Assembly: GCF_003258295.1 (NCBI RefSeq)
Contig: NZ_QKYN01000026.1
Location: 1-47,893 of the forward strand
Source: Streptacidiphilus pinicola
GTDB taxonomy: Bacteria > Actinomycetota > Actinomycetes > Streptomycetales > Streptomycetaceae
Direction: 5' to 3'
DNA: 47,893 nucleotides
The notes below the pieces were generated by a model. That model did not search any database. It had not been told where the DNA came from and was given only the letters and a program-made list of their open reading frames with translations. A program made the position numbers and the translations under genes. Below are positions 33,488 to 41,416 of the stretch, one piece after another (the stretch's first letter is position 1; every line of letters begins with the position of its first letter).

Positions 33488-34254
33488 TGGGCAGCGACCA
33501 GCACCACGACGACGCCTCCGTGCCCGGCGACGACGGGCTGCGCCTGGCGTTGCGCCGCCTCGCGGACAGCGCCGGCGGCACACCCGCGTTGAGCGGGGCC
33601 GAGCTGCGTGCCCGGGCCGGGCACCGGCGTCGGCGCATCGGGTTGGCGGTCGTGCCCTCGGCTGCCGCCGCTGGGCTGCTCGTGGGCGTCACCGCCTTCG
33701 CGCTCACCGGTCACCACTCCACCGACGGTGGGCCCACCACGCCCGCGCAGAGCGCCCTCCCGGTCGCGCCCCGTACATCCGGCGCACCCACCGTGCCGGC
33801 TTCCGGGGTGAGCCGTGCGCCCGGGGCGCGTGCCTCCGCGCGACCCTCCGGGAGTCCGACCGCAACCGCGGCCTCGCCGTCCTCGCGACCGGTGCCGCCG
33901 GCACCGATCGGCGACGCCGCGTGCGCGGTGCCCGTGAAGGGCGAAAGCCTGGTCCTGCTGCACGCGCTGGGCGCCGCCGGTGCGCTGAGGACAGGGACGG
34001 ACTCGATGCTGTCGGCCATCCCGGTGTCCTGTGTCCACGGGCGGCCGGTGCCCAGTGGCCCGCAGCAGGCGTTGGCGACGGCGCCCGACGTCGTGGTGAC
34101 CACGACGGCCCCCCTCAGCAGCGGCTCCGACTCACGGCTGAGCTCGCTCCAGGAACTGGTCACGGAGCTGACCGGTCATCCCGATCAGCTCTTCGCGGTC
34201 CGACGGGACGCATCGGGCCTGGTGACCCGCCTCGACGAGGTCTACGTTCGCTGA
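33484..34254 (+). CDS. Single-pass membrane protein, likely partner of the sigma factor
   Basis: 256 residues. A cytoplasmic N-terminus (about 1-55) with LRLALRRLADSAGG and GAELRARAGHRRRR precedes one transmembrane helix (about 56-78). A Ser/Thr/Pro-rich extracytoplasmic linker (about 80-140) and a folded C-terminal domain with two cysteines (DAACAVP and VSCVHG) follow. This topology suits an anti-sigma or sensor role, and the gene is translationally coupled to the sigma factor. No zinc-binding anti-sigma (ZAS) motif is seen, so the role is inferred from position. ATG at 33487 is an equally good start. Confidence 0.75.
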   Translation: MMGSDQHHDDASVPGDDGLRLALRRLADSAGGTPALSGAELRARAGHRRRRIGLAVVPSAAAAGLLVGVTAFALTGHHSTDGGPTTPAQSALPVAPRTSGAPTVPASGVSRAPGARASARPSGSPTATAASPSSRPVPPAPIGDAACAVPVKGESLVLLHALGAAGALRTGTDSMLSAIPVSCVHGRPVPSGPQQALATAPDVVVTTTAPLSSGSDSRLSSLQELVTELTGHPDQLFAVRRDASGLVTRLDEVYVR

Positions 34255-34383
34255 CGCCCGGGCGGGCCATGCGTGTGACCGGCGTCACTGTAACCCGGCA
34301 CCCCCCGGGCTGCGTAGAGAGTGCGGAACGCGGTTCACACCCGTCTCCGCCACTCCTCGCAGCAGTTGAAGAAAGGCCACACC

Positions 34384-34617
34384 ATGCGTACCAACGCCGA
34401 CTCGCAGATCGCCACCGCCGAGATTTCGGACGGCGAGCTGGACTTCATCTCCGGCGGCATCGCCAGCGCCGCGGCCAGCGTCCAGGGCTACGGCGCCTCC
34501 GTGCGTGTCGGCGACGTCCTCGGCACCGCCGGCTCCCTGGCCGACACCGTGACCGACATCCTCCCGGTCGCGTCGCTGACCCACCTCGCCGCGGTGCAGA
34601 CCACCCCCGGGATCTGA
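34384..34617 (+). CDS. Double-glycine leader peptide precursor (bacteriocin/RiPP-like)
   Basis: 77 residues. The N-terminal 25 residues end in AEISDGELDFISGG, a close match to the double-glycine leader consensus (E-L-x-x-I/V-x-G-G with an acidic, hydrophobic-spaced helix). Cleavage after Gly25 would release a 52-residue core that is rich in Ala, Gly, Val and Thr, has no Cys, and ends TTPGI. Without Cys, a lanthipeptide is unlikely; an unmodified or differently modified secreted peptide fits better. The ATG at 34384 has GAAAGG 8-9 bases upstream. No peptidase-ABC exporter or modifying enzyme is encoded nearby. Confidence 0.7.
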   Translation: MRTNADSQIATAEISDGELDFISGGIASAAASVQGYGASVRVGDVLGTAGSLADTVTDILPVASLTHLAAVQTTPGI

Positions 34618-34642
34618 CGCGGCGTCGACGTCGGCACAGTGG

Positions 34643-34671
34643 AGGGCGGGCCCCGGGTGGGGACCCGCCCT
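34643..34671 (+). terminator. Terminator after the leader peptide gene
   Basis: Arms AGGGCGGG (34643-34650) and CCCGCCCT (34664-34671) with further G/C pairing inside, followed by TCTGG. It sits between convergent genes. Confidence 0.6.
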
Positions 34672-34699
34672 TCTGGCGTCCGGTTCCGCCTGTGGCGGA

Positions 34700-35941
34700 T
34701 CAGAACCAGTGCAGGCAGTGCGGGATGCGGTCGGTGCGGAAGAAGGCGTCGGCCAGGGCCGCCGCCTCGGCGTGGTGGGCGCGGACGTGGCCGGCGCGGA
34801 CGAGGGTGGACGGGGTGGTGCCGCCGAGGTAGAGGGAGCCGAGGTCGCGGACGTCGAGCGAGAGGTCGGGCGCGCGGGTGGTCGGCGCGCAGTCGGCCTT
34901 GCCGTCGCGGACGGTGAGCAGGTAGCGGTCGTGCTCCCCGAGGAACGGGTCGGTGACGTCGAGGACGAGCTCGCCGTCGGTGGACCAGGCGCGGGCCGTC
35001 AGCGCGCGGGGGACGTCGAGCAGGCGCACCCAGAGCCAGTCGGTGTGGTTGCCGATCTGCCCGGCGTTGAAGTCCGCGAGCCGCCAGCGCAGCGGGTGCT
35101 CCGGCGGGAAATGCTTGATCAGGACCTCGGTGACCAGGTCGTGGCCGAGTGCGAAACCGGCCAGGGCCGTGTACACGGTGTCGTCGACGGCGACGATCTC
35201 GTCGACCGTCAGTTCCGAGCCGTTCCGGGCGTAGCTGGCGTAGCCGTCCGGGACCCCGGCGGCGTCGCGGTGGAGGGCGATGTAGCGCGGGGCTTGGGCC
35301 ACCGGGGGCTGGCCCGCGCCGAGGGCCCACCAGCGCGGGGGACGGGAGAGCGCGCCGGGCTGGGTCCGGCGGTACCGGTCGTAGACCGCCTCCAGGACGT
35401 CGCCGCACTCGGCACGCCGCAGCACCTCGACGGAGCCGCGGTCCGTGCTGCCGCTCCCGGTCCCCCCGCTGTCCGCGCCGCCCGCACGTGGCGCGGCGAA
35501 CGCGGCCCGGTGGCGCGGCACCGTCAGTCGCTGGGTGTGGGTGGCCGGGCCGTAGCCGAAGCGTCCGTAGATCTCCGCCGAGGTGGCCAGCAGCACCGAG
35601 AGGAACTCGCCTCGGGCGCGCAGTTCCCCCAGCTGATGCCGCATCATCGCCGTGAGCACGCCGCGGCGCCGGTGAGTGGGCACGACGCCGACGGCGGTGA
35701 TGCCGGCCGCCGGGGCGGTGAGCTCGCCGGGCAGGGTGAGCTCGAAGGCGTACGAGCCGGTGGTGCCGACCGGGCGTCCGTCCGCGTCGAACGCCAGCAG
35801 GCACCGGTCGGGTTCCAGGGCCGCCCACCAGACCCCGCCGCCGTTCTCGTCGGGCGTCGCGGAGAAGTGTCCGAACGCGACGTCGACGGTGCTGACGAAG
35901 ACGTCGCGGTCCTCGGCGGTGGCGGTGGAGCGGATCTGCAT
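34700..35941 (-). CDS. GNAT acetyltransferase, Eis family
   Basis: 413 residues, the usual Eis length. The N-terminal GNAT domain has the acetyl-CoA loop VVPTHRRRGVLTAMM. A second GNAT-like domain and a C-terminal sterol-carrier-like domain (about 310-413) follow. The terminal residues HCLHWF provide the free C-terminal carboxylate that is catalytic in Eis enzymes, which also end in Phe. Eis proteins acetylate aminoglycosides or other amines; the substrate here is unknown. The ATG at 35941 has GGGGAGG about 12 bases upstream. The frame continues open upstream without coding features. Confidence 0.9.
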   Translation of the reverse strand: MQIRSTATAEDRDVFVSTVDVAFGHFSATPDENGGGVWWAALEPDRCLLAFDADGRPVGTTGSYAFELTLPGELTAPAAGITAVGVVPTHRRRGVLTAMMRHQLGELRARGEFLSVLLATSAEIYGRFGYGPATHTQRLTVPRHRAAFAAPRAGGADSGGTGSGSTDRGSVEVLRRAECGDVLEAVYDRYRRTQPGALSRPPRWWALGAGQPPVAQAPRYIALHRDAAGVPDGYASYARNGSELTVDEIVAVDDTVYTALAGFALGHDLVTEVLIKHFPPEHPLRWRLADFNAGQIGNHTDWLWVRLLDVPRALTARAWSTDGELVLDVTDPFLGEHDRYLLTVRDGKADCAPTTRAPDLSLDVRDLGSLYLGGTTPSTLVRAGHVRAHHAEAAALADAFFRTDRIPHCLHWF

Positions 35942-36241
35942 GGCGGGCTCTGCCTCCCCTGGATCGCGGCGCCACGGCTCGGGCGCCCGGCACAGTGCAC
36001 CCGTGCACCGCGGCCGGGGCAAGCGAATTTCCACGGAATCCTCGGAATCCTCGGAGCCCACGTAATCCACGGCGACACGCGGGCGCTGCGCCGCCGGAGG
36101 GGTCTTCATGCACGCTCCGTGCGCGATCCACACCAAAGGGCGAACTGGGCCGAAAAGTCTGGAGCTTTGTCGATTCATTGAGGAATTCTGAGGGTGCGAC
36201 GTCGCAGTCCGCAGTACCGCAGAGCCAGCCAGGAGGACCGC
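35942..36241. other. Divergent intergenic region with short GGAATCCTC repeats
   Basis: About 300 bp between the Eis-like gene and the secreted-protein gene. It contains a short tandem CGGAATCCT repeat around 36035-36052. An AT-richer patch at 36150-36190 is a likely promoter zone for the secreted protein, but no hexamer pair is convincing. No gene is supported. Confidence 0.4.
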
Positions 36242-36559
36242 ATGTCCCGTATCCGTACCGCTCTTGTCGCCGTCCCGCTCACCGCCGCCGCGCTGCTGCT
36301 CGGAGCAGGGGTGGCGTCCGCCGACAACGGGGCGATCGCGGGTGGGGGTTCGACCAGCAGCACGACCACCACCTCCGTCTCCGACAACGGGACGGGCAAC
36401 CTGTCCGGTTGGGTGGACGGCAACGCGAACTGGACGCAGCAGACGGCCAACGGGTCGGGCGCGGCGAACCAGAACAACACCTTCGCCGTGAAGGGCAACA
36501 ACGGCCCGATCTTCAGCAACCAGTCCAACAGCAACGTGCGGATCGACTTCGGGGGGTAA
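36242..36559 (+). CDS. Small secreted Asn/Gly/Thr-rich protein
   Basis: 105 residues. The signal peptide (about 1-27) ends GVASA. The mature 78 residues are low in hydrophobics and have no Cys; they are dominated by Asn, Gly, Ser, Thr and Gln, with a Ser/Thr run (STSSTTTTS) and Asn-rich segments ending VRIDFGG. The composition resembles repeat-poor, beta-rich surface proteins, but it does not match chaplins or rodlins that I recognise. The ATG at 36242 has CAGGAGGA seven bases upstream. A clean terminator follows, so it is monocistronic. Confidence 0.8.
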   Translation: MSRIRTALVAVPLTAAALLLGAGVASADNGAIAGGGSTSSTTTTSVSDNGTGNLSGWVDGNANWTQQTANGSGAANQNNTFAVKGNNGPIFSNQSNSNVRIDFGG

Positions 36560-36580
36560 CGCTCCCCGGCGTGTGCGTAC

Positions 36581-36617
36581 GGCGACGGCCCCGGGTGTCC
36601 CCCTCGGGGCCGTCGCC
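36581..36617 (+). terminator. Terminator after the secreted protein gene
   Basis: Perfect 13-bp arms (36581-36593 and 36605-36617) around an 11-nt loop. Confidence 0.75.
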
Positions 36618-36656
36618 GCGTCTCCAGGGTCTCCGGGCTCTCCGGCAGCAGCAGCC

Positions 36657-36693
36657 TTGACAGTGCGCGTGAATCTGACGCACTGTCAGATCT
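36657..36693 (+). promoter_or_regulatory. Promoter with overlapping dyad operator, leaderless start
   Basis: A perfect TTGACA -35 (36657-36662) is followed after 18 bp by CACTGT (36681-36686), a TANNNT-like -10 that ends seven bases before the GTG at 36694. A perfect 10-bp dyad TGACAGTGCG/CGCACTGTCA (36658-36667 and 36679-36688) covers both hexamers, and a second dyad TCTGAC/GTCAGA (36674-36679 and 36685-36690) overlaps it. The layout suits repression by a TetR-like regulator, which is not encoded in the window. Confidence 0.7.
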
Positions 36694-38013
36694 GTGAATC
36701 TGGAGGCATACCAGGGACTTCCCTCGACCGTCGCCGGCGTCGGACCGGATCTCGTCAACGCGCCCATGATCCGGCACTGGTGCGAGGCGATGGGCGACGC
36801 CAACCCCGCCTACACGGCGGCCGGAGCGGAGGCGTTCGCGCCCCCGGCGATGCTGCAGGCGTGGACCATGGGCTCCTCCGGCCGCCGCGGTCACTTCAAC
36901 GCACTGATGCGGGAGTTGGAGACTGCGGGGTTCGCCTCCGTGGTGGCGACGGACTGCGAGCAGCAGTACGCCAGGCCGTTGCGGATCGGCGAGCGGGTCC
37001 TCTTCGAGTCCGACATCGAGAGCGTCTCGGCGGAGAAGCGGACCGCGCTGGGCACGGGCTACTTCATCACCACCCGGATGGACGTCCGCGCCTATGACGA
37101 GGCGGCCGGCGAGAAGCCGGGGGAGGCGACCCCGGTCGGGACCCACCGCTTCCGGATCCTGAAGTTCCGGCCCGCCGAGCGGGCCGAGCGTCCACAGGGT
37201 GTGGACGCGAAGCCGCGACGGCCCAGGCCCGTGGTCAACCGCGACAACGCCGGCTACTGGGAGGGCGTCGCCGCAGGCGAACTGCGCTTCCAGCGTTGCG
37301 ACGCCTGTGGAACCGCCCGCTTCCCCTGGCTGCCCGGCTGCAACGCCTGCGGCAGCGACCGCTGGCACGCCGAGGCGGCGAGCGGCGCGGGCGAGGTGTA
37401 CTCCAAGGTCGTCGTCCACCACCCGCTCCCACCGGCCTTCGGCACCAAGCCCTACACCGTCGCGCTCGTCGAACTCGCTGAGGACGTTCGGGTCGTGGCG
37501 AACGTGGTCGGAGCAGCGCCCGAGGACATCGCCATCGGCACGCCGGTGCGGCTCGGGTTCCAGCGCTACGACGAGGAGTTGGAGCTGCCCGTCTTCCACC
37601 TGGCCGGACCGGACCGGCTGCCGCCGCTGCGCGTGCCGCTCACCCGGACGCTGATCGTCTCCGGCGCCATCGCCTCCCGCGACTACCAGGACGTGCACCA
37701 CGACGCGGAGTTGGCGCGGGCCAAGGGCGCGCCGGACATCTTCATGAACATCCTGACCACCAACGGCCTCGTCGGCCGCTACGTCACCGACTGGACCGGC
37801 CCCGACGCCCGGATCGAGTCGATCGCCATCCGGCTCGGGGTGCCCGCCTACCCGGGGGACGAGCTGCAGTTCAGCGGCGAGGTCACCGAACGGGGCGAGG
37901 ACGGACGGCTGGTGCTCGCCGTCCGGGGCACGAACCGGCTCGGGGTCCATGTCAGCGGGACGGTGACGGTGACCGTGAACGTGACCAGGAAGGTCGGGAG
38001 GGCCACCACATGA
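36694..38013 (+). CDS. MaoC-DUF35-MaoC fusion, ChsH2/ChsH1-like enoyl-CoA hydratase
   Basis: 439 residues with three parts. The N-terminal hot-dog domain (about 1-160) has GDANPAY, with Tyr where the catalytic His would be, so it is probably vestigial as in ChsH2. The middle DUF35 domain (about 185-310) has a zinc ribbon with Cys202, Cys205, Cys216 and Cys219 and an OB fold. The C-terminal MaoC domain (about 318-435) keeps the hydratase pair Asp330 and His336 in SRDYQDVHHD, as in ChsH1. Steroid side-chain degraders usually encode the two subunits separately. The gene overlaps the thiolase-like gene by 4 bp. Confidence 0.88.
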   Translation: MNLEAYQGLPSTVAGVGPDLVNAPMIRHWCEAMGDANPAYTAAGAEAFAPPAMLQAWTMGSSGRRGHFNALMRELETAGFASVVATDCEQQYARPLRIGERVLFESDIESVSAEKRTALGTGYFITTRMDVRAYDEAAGEKPGEATPVGTHRFRILKFRPAERAERPQGVDAKPRRPRPVVNRDNAGYWEGVAAGELRFQRCDACGTARFPWLPGCNACGSDRWHAEAASGAGEVYSKVVVHHPLPPAFGTKPYTVALVELAEDVRVVANVVGAAPEDIAIGTPVRLGFQRYDEELELPVFHLAGPDRLPPLRVPLTRTLIVSGAIASRDYQDVHHDAELARAKGAPDIFMNILTTNGLVGRYVTDWTGPDARIESIAIRLGVPAYPGDELQFSGEVTERGEDGRLVLAVRGTNRLGVHVSGTVTVTVNVTRKVGRATT

Positions 38014-39194
38014 GCCTGCACCGCGCCGACACGCTCGGCGGCCGCGCCGCCGTCGTCGGGATCGGGGCCACCGAGTTCTCCAAGGACTCCGGCCGCAGCG
38101 AGCTGAAGCTCGCCGTCGAGGCCGTCCACGCCGCGCTCGACGACGCCGGGCTGACGCCCGCGGACGTGGACGGGCTGGTCACCTTCACCATGGACAGCAA
38201 CCCCGAGATCACCGTCGCGCAGGCGGCGGGCATCGGCGAGTTGTCCTTCTTCAGCCGCATCCACTACGGCGGCGGCGCCGCGTGCGCGACCGTCCAGCAG
38301 GCGGCCATGGCCGTCGCGACCGGTGTGGCGGAGGTCGTGGTCTGCTACCGGGCGTTCAACGAACGCTCCGGCCACCGCTTCGGCTCCGGGCTCCAGTCGC
38401 GGCAGCCGTCCGCCGAGGGTGTCGCGATGGGGTGGACGATGCCGCCGGGGCTGCTCACCCCGGCCTCCTGGGTGGCCCTGCACGCCGCCCGCTACCTGCA
38501 CACCTACCGCCTCAGCCCGGACGTCCTCGGTCATGTCGCCGTCGCCGACCGCCGGCACGCCGCCGCCAACCCGGCCGCCTACTTCTACCAGCGGCCGATC
38601 ACCCTGGCCGAGCACGCCGCCTCCCGCTGGATCGTCGAGCCGCTGCGCCTGCTCGACTGCTGTCAGGAGACCGACGGCGGCCAGGCCGTCGTCGTCACCT
38701 CCGTCGAGCGCGCCCGCGAGCTGCGGCACGCGCCCGCCGTCATCGCGGCTGCCGCACAGGGCGCCGGGCGGGCACAGGAGGCGATGACCAGCTTCTACCG
38801 CGACGACCTCACCGGGCTGCCGGAGCTCGGCGTCGTCGCCCGGCAGCTGTGGGGCAGCAGCGGCCTGGGGCCGCAGGACATCGACACGGCGGTGCTGTAC
38901 GACCACTTCACGCCGTTCGTACTGATGCAGTTGGAGGAGTTCGGCTTCTGCGCCCGCGGCGAGGCGGCGGACTTCGCCGCCGACGGCGGCTTGGAGCTGG
39001 GTGGCCGGCTCCCGGTCAACACCCACGGCGGCCAGCTCGGCGAGGCGTACCTGCACGGGATGAACGGCATCGCCGAGGGCGTGCGCCAACTGCGCGGCAG
39101 CAGCGTCAACCAGGTCGCGGACGCGTCCGCGGTGCTGGTCACCGCGGGGACGGGCGTGCCGACCTCGGGCCTGGTGCTGACGGCGGACGGCTAA
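38010..39194 (+). CDS. Ltp2-like thiolase-fold retro-aldolase
   Basis: 394-residue thiolase-superfamily protein of the lipid-transfer/SCP-x-like group. YGGGAACATVQQAA marks the usual nucleophile region, but in Ltp2-type proteins the reaction is retro-aldol and not Claisen. The segments YDHFTPFVLMQLEEFGF and NTHGGQLGEAYLHGMN are family landmarks; conserved tyrosines replace cysteines as catalytic residues in Ltp2. Ltp2 is known to dock on the DUF35 domain of ChsH2, which here is the preceding gene. Expected role: cleaving a hydrated acyl-CoA side chain, releasing propionyl-CoA or a similar unit. The substrate is unknown. Confidence 0.88.
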   Translation: MSLHRADTLGGRAAVVGIGATEFSKDSGRSELKLAVEAVHAALDDAGLTPADVDGLVTFTMDSNPEITVAQAAGIGELSFFSRIHYGGGAACATVQQAAMAVATGVAEVVVCYRAFNERSGHRFGSGLQSRQPSAEGVAMGWTMPPGLLTPASWVALHAARYLHTYRLSPDVLGHVAVADRRHAAANPAAYFYQRPITLAEHAASRWIVEPLRLLDCCQETDGGQAVVVTSVERARELRHAPAVIAAAAQGAGRAQEAMTSFYRDDLTGLPELGVVARQLWGSSGLGPQDIDTAVLYDHFTPFVLMQLEEFGFCARGEAADFAADGGLELGGRLPVNTHGGQLGEAYLHGMNGIAEGVRQLRGSSVNQVADASAVLVTAGTGVPTSGLVLTADG

Positions 39195-39199
39195 ATCCT

Positions 39200-39229
39200 T
39201 TGCTCCCGCCGTGACGCCGCGCGCAGACT
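39200..39229 (+). promoter_or_regulatory. Candidate leaderless promoter of the GNAT gene
   Basis: TTGCTC (39200-39205), an 18-bp spacer and CAGACT (39224-39229), followed seven bases later by the ATG at 39237. No RBS is present. Confidence 0.4.
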
Positions 39230-39236
39230 CGGTGGC

Positions 39237-40226
39237 ATGACTGCCGACCGAGCGACGGAGCCGAGCGGGCTCAGCTGGCGCCCCATCGAGCGCGGCCACG
39301 TCGCCGCGTGGAAGCTGCTGCTGGACGCGATCGAGGTGGTCGAGCAGGACGACGAGCACTCCACCGAGGCCGACCTGCTGGACCGTTTCGACGATCCCTA
39401 CGTGGACATGGCCCGGGGCAGCCTCGCCGCCTGGGACGGCGAGCGCATGGTCGGGTACCACTGGATGAAGGCGCGCACCGCCGCCGATCCGGGGCACGAG
39501 TTCTGGCAGCTGGGCGGGGTCGACCCGGAGTACCGCGGCCGAGGTGTCGGCCTCCGCCTGCTGACCTGGGCCGAGCAGGCCGCGCGCCCGCTGCACGAGG
39601 AGCGGTTCCCGGGCGCGCCGCTGGCGCTGGTGGACGGGTGCTGCGTCGGCTCGACCGCCTCCGAGCAGCTCTTCGCCCGGCTCGGCTACGAGCAGGCGCG
39701 GTGGTACCGCAGCATGGTCGTCGACGACCTCGCGGCGACCGTGGCCGCGCTGCCGCCCTTGCCCGTCCCGGACGGCGTCGAGTTCCGCGTGTTCACCGAG
39801 GAGCGCGCGGCGGACGCCCTGACGGTGCGCAACGACGCGTTCCGCGACCACTACGACATGGCGCCGCAGACCCCGCAGGGGTGGGCGCACTTCACCGGCG
39901 GCGCGTCGTTCCGGGCCGGGAGCAGCCACCTCGCCTACGACAGGGTGAGCGGCGAGCCGCTGGCCATCGTGATGTGTGAGGAGTCCTCCTCCGAGGCGGG
40001 ACGCGACCTCTACGTCGCCCTCGTCGGCACGGCCCGCGCCGGCCGCAGGCGGGGCATCGCCTCCGCGCTGCTCGCCCACGTGCTGCGGGAGGGGGCGGCC
40101 GCCGGATACGACCGGTCCTCCCTGGGCGTGGACGCGGACTCCCCGACGGGGGCGGTCGGGCTGTACGAACGGCTGGGCTACCGGGCCAAGCAGACCTGGG
40201 TCGCCCAGCGGAAGCAGCTGGGCTGA
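39237..40226 (+). CDS. Tandem-GNAT acetyltransferase (mycothiol-synthase-like)
   Basis: 329 residues with two GNAT domains. The first has the acetyl-CoA loop VDPEYRGRGVGLRLL (about 100), and the second GTARAGRRRGIASALL (about 270), then LGVDADSPTGAVGLYERLGY, the classic GNAT C-terminal motif. The two-domain arrangement resembles MshD, but typical MshD residues cannot be confirmed by eye, so the substrate is open. The start ATG appears leaderless. It follows the Ltp2-like gene by 42 bp, with its own promoter. Confidence 0.88.
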   Translation: MTADRATEPSGLSWRPIERGHVAAWKLLLDAIEVVEQDDEHSTEADLLDRFDDPYVDMARGSLAAWDGERMVGYHWMKARTAADPGHEFWQLGGVDPEYRGRGVGLRLLTWAEQAARPLHEERFPGAPLALVDGCCVGSTASEQLFARLGYEQARWYRSMVVDDLAATVAALPPLPVPDGVEFRVFTEERAADALTVRNDAFRDHYDMAPQTPQGWAHFTGGASFRAGSSHLAYDRVSGEPLAIVMCEESSSEAGRDLYVALVGTARAGRRRGIASALLAHVLREGAAAGYDRSSLGVDADSPTGAVGLYERLGYRAKQTWVAQRKQLG

Positions 40227-40330
40227 GCGCCCCCGTCCGGGGGAGGCGGCATCAGGGGTGTAACAGCAGCAAGAACCTTACTCTGGCGTGGCATATCGTC
40301 AGATAACGGGCATTCAGCTAACGATCGAAT

Positions 40331-41215
40331 GTGACCACTCAACGAACCCCTCTGCGTCCTCGTCGCTCTCCGCGTACGCGCACCCCGCTGCGCTCTCTGC
40401 TCTGCACGATGCTGGCGCTGGTGTTCGTACCGGCGCTGGTCTGCCCGACCGAGGCCGCCGCGACGACCCGGCGCGGTCTGCCACAGGTCTTCACCGGGCG
40501 GGCCTTCGACACCTGCTCCGCCCCGAGCCCCGCGCTGCTGCGCGCCTGGCGCCGCAGCTCGCCCTACGGCGCGCTCGGCCTCTACATCGGCGGCGGCAAC
40601 CGGGCCTGTTCCCAGCCGTTGCTCACCCGCGGCTACGTGCGCGCGGCGGCCGGCATGGGCTGGCGGATGCTTCCCCTCTACGTCGGGGCCCAGGCGCCCT
40701 GCGTGACCGACGCCCACGCCCGCACCGGCCGGATCAACTCGGCCAACGCCTTCGGCCAGGGCCAGTCCGACGGGCAGGATGCGGTCCGCGCCGCGCGGGG
40801 GCTGGGCCTGGGCGCCGGCAGCCCCGTCTACCTGGACATGGAGGCGTACTCGCGCGACCGCGGCAGGTGCAGCCTCGCCGTGCTGCGCTACACCGCCGCC
40901 TGGTCCCGGGCCGTGCACCAGGCCGGCTACCTCTCCGGCTTCTACAGCTCCGCCGACTCCGGCGTGGCCGACCTCGCCTCGCTGGCCGCGACCGGCCGGG
41001 CCGCGCCGCCGCCCGGCACCATGCCCGACGTGGTCTGGTACGCGCGCTGGGACCACCGCGCCTCCACCGACGGTTACAAGGCCCTCAGCCAGAGCCAGTG
41101 GGCGGGGCACCGGCGGGTGCACCAGTACGTCGGCAACGCCGTCGAGAACCACGGCGGCCAGAGCGCGATGATCGACCGCAACGCCGTCGACGCCCCGGTC
41201 GCGGTCGTTCCCTAG
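40331..41215 (+). CDS. Secreted DUF1906 glycoside-hydrolase-like protein (Rv2525c-like)
   Basis: 294 residues. The basic N-terminus RPRRSPRTRTPLRSLL followed by a hydrophobic stretch is a signal peptide, possibly Tat-type. The mature TIM-barrel-like domain starts near GRAFDTCSAPS and has the family pattern LGLYIGGGNRACSQ, LPLYVGAQAPC, VYLDMEAYS (putative acidic residues Asp and Glu) and GFYSSADSG. The six or so cysteines could form disulphides. The family is thought to act on cell-wall glycans. The start is GTG at 40331, with no RBS; TAACGA upstream may be a -10. Confidence 0.88.
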   Translation: MTTQRTPLRPRRSPRTRTPLRSLLCTMLALVFVPALVCPTEAAATTRRGLPQVFTGRAFDTCSAPSPALLRAWRRSSPYGALGLYIGGGNRACSQPLLTRGYVRAAAGMGWRMLPLYVGAQAPCVTDAHARTGRINSANAFGQGQSDGQDAVRAARGLGLGAGSPVYLDMEAYSRDRGRCSLAVLRYTAAWSRAVHQAGYLSGFYSSADSGVADLASLAATGRAAPPPGTMPDVVWYARWDHRASTDGYKALSQSQWAGHRRVHQYVGNAVENHGGQSAMIDRNAVDAPVAVVP

Positions 41216-41416
41216 CGGGAGGCGGTGCAGGTCGGTAGCGGGTGCCGGGCGCGGCGGTCGGTGTGACGCTTGTCCTCTGGACAGGCCGTCGGCCGCCGCG
41301 GCCATTGTCCTGCGGCCGGGCGGGGGCGAGAATTCCCCCACACACGCCCCTACCCACCGGTAATCGGGGGCGCGCCGGCGGAGCCGGCGGGTCAGGTCAC
41401 GTCAAGGAGGACCCAG

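Noticed and set aside
34384-34617. Lanthipeptide precursor
   Set aside because: The core has no Cys and no LanM/LanB-like gene is nearby.
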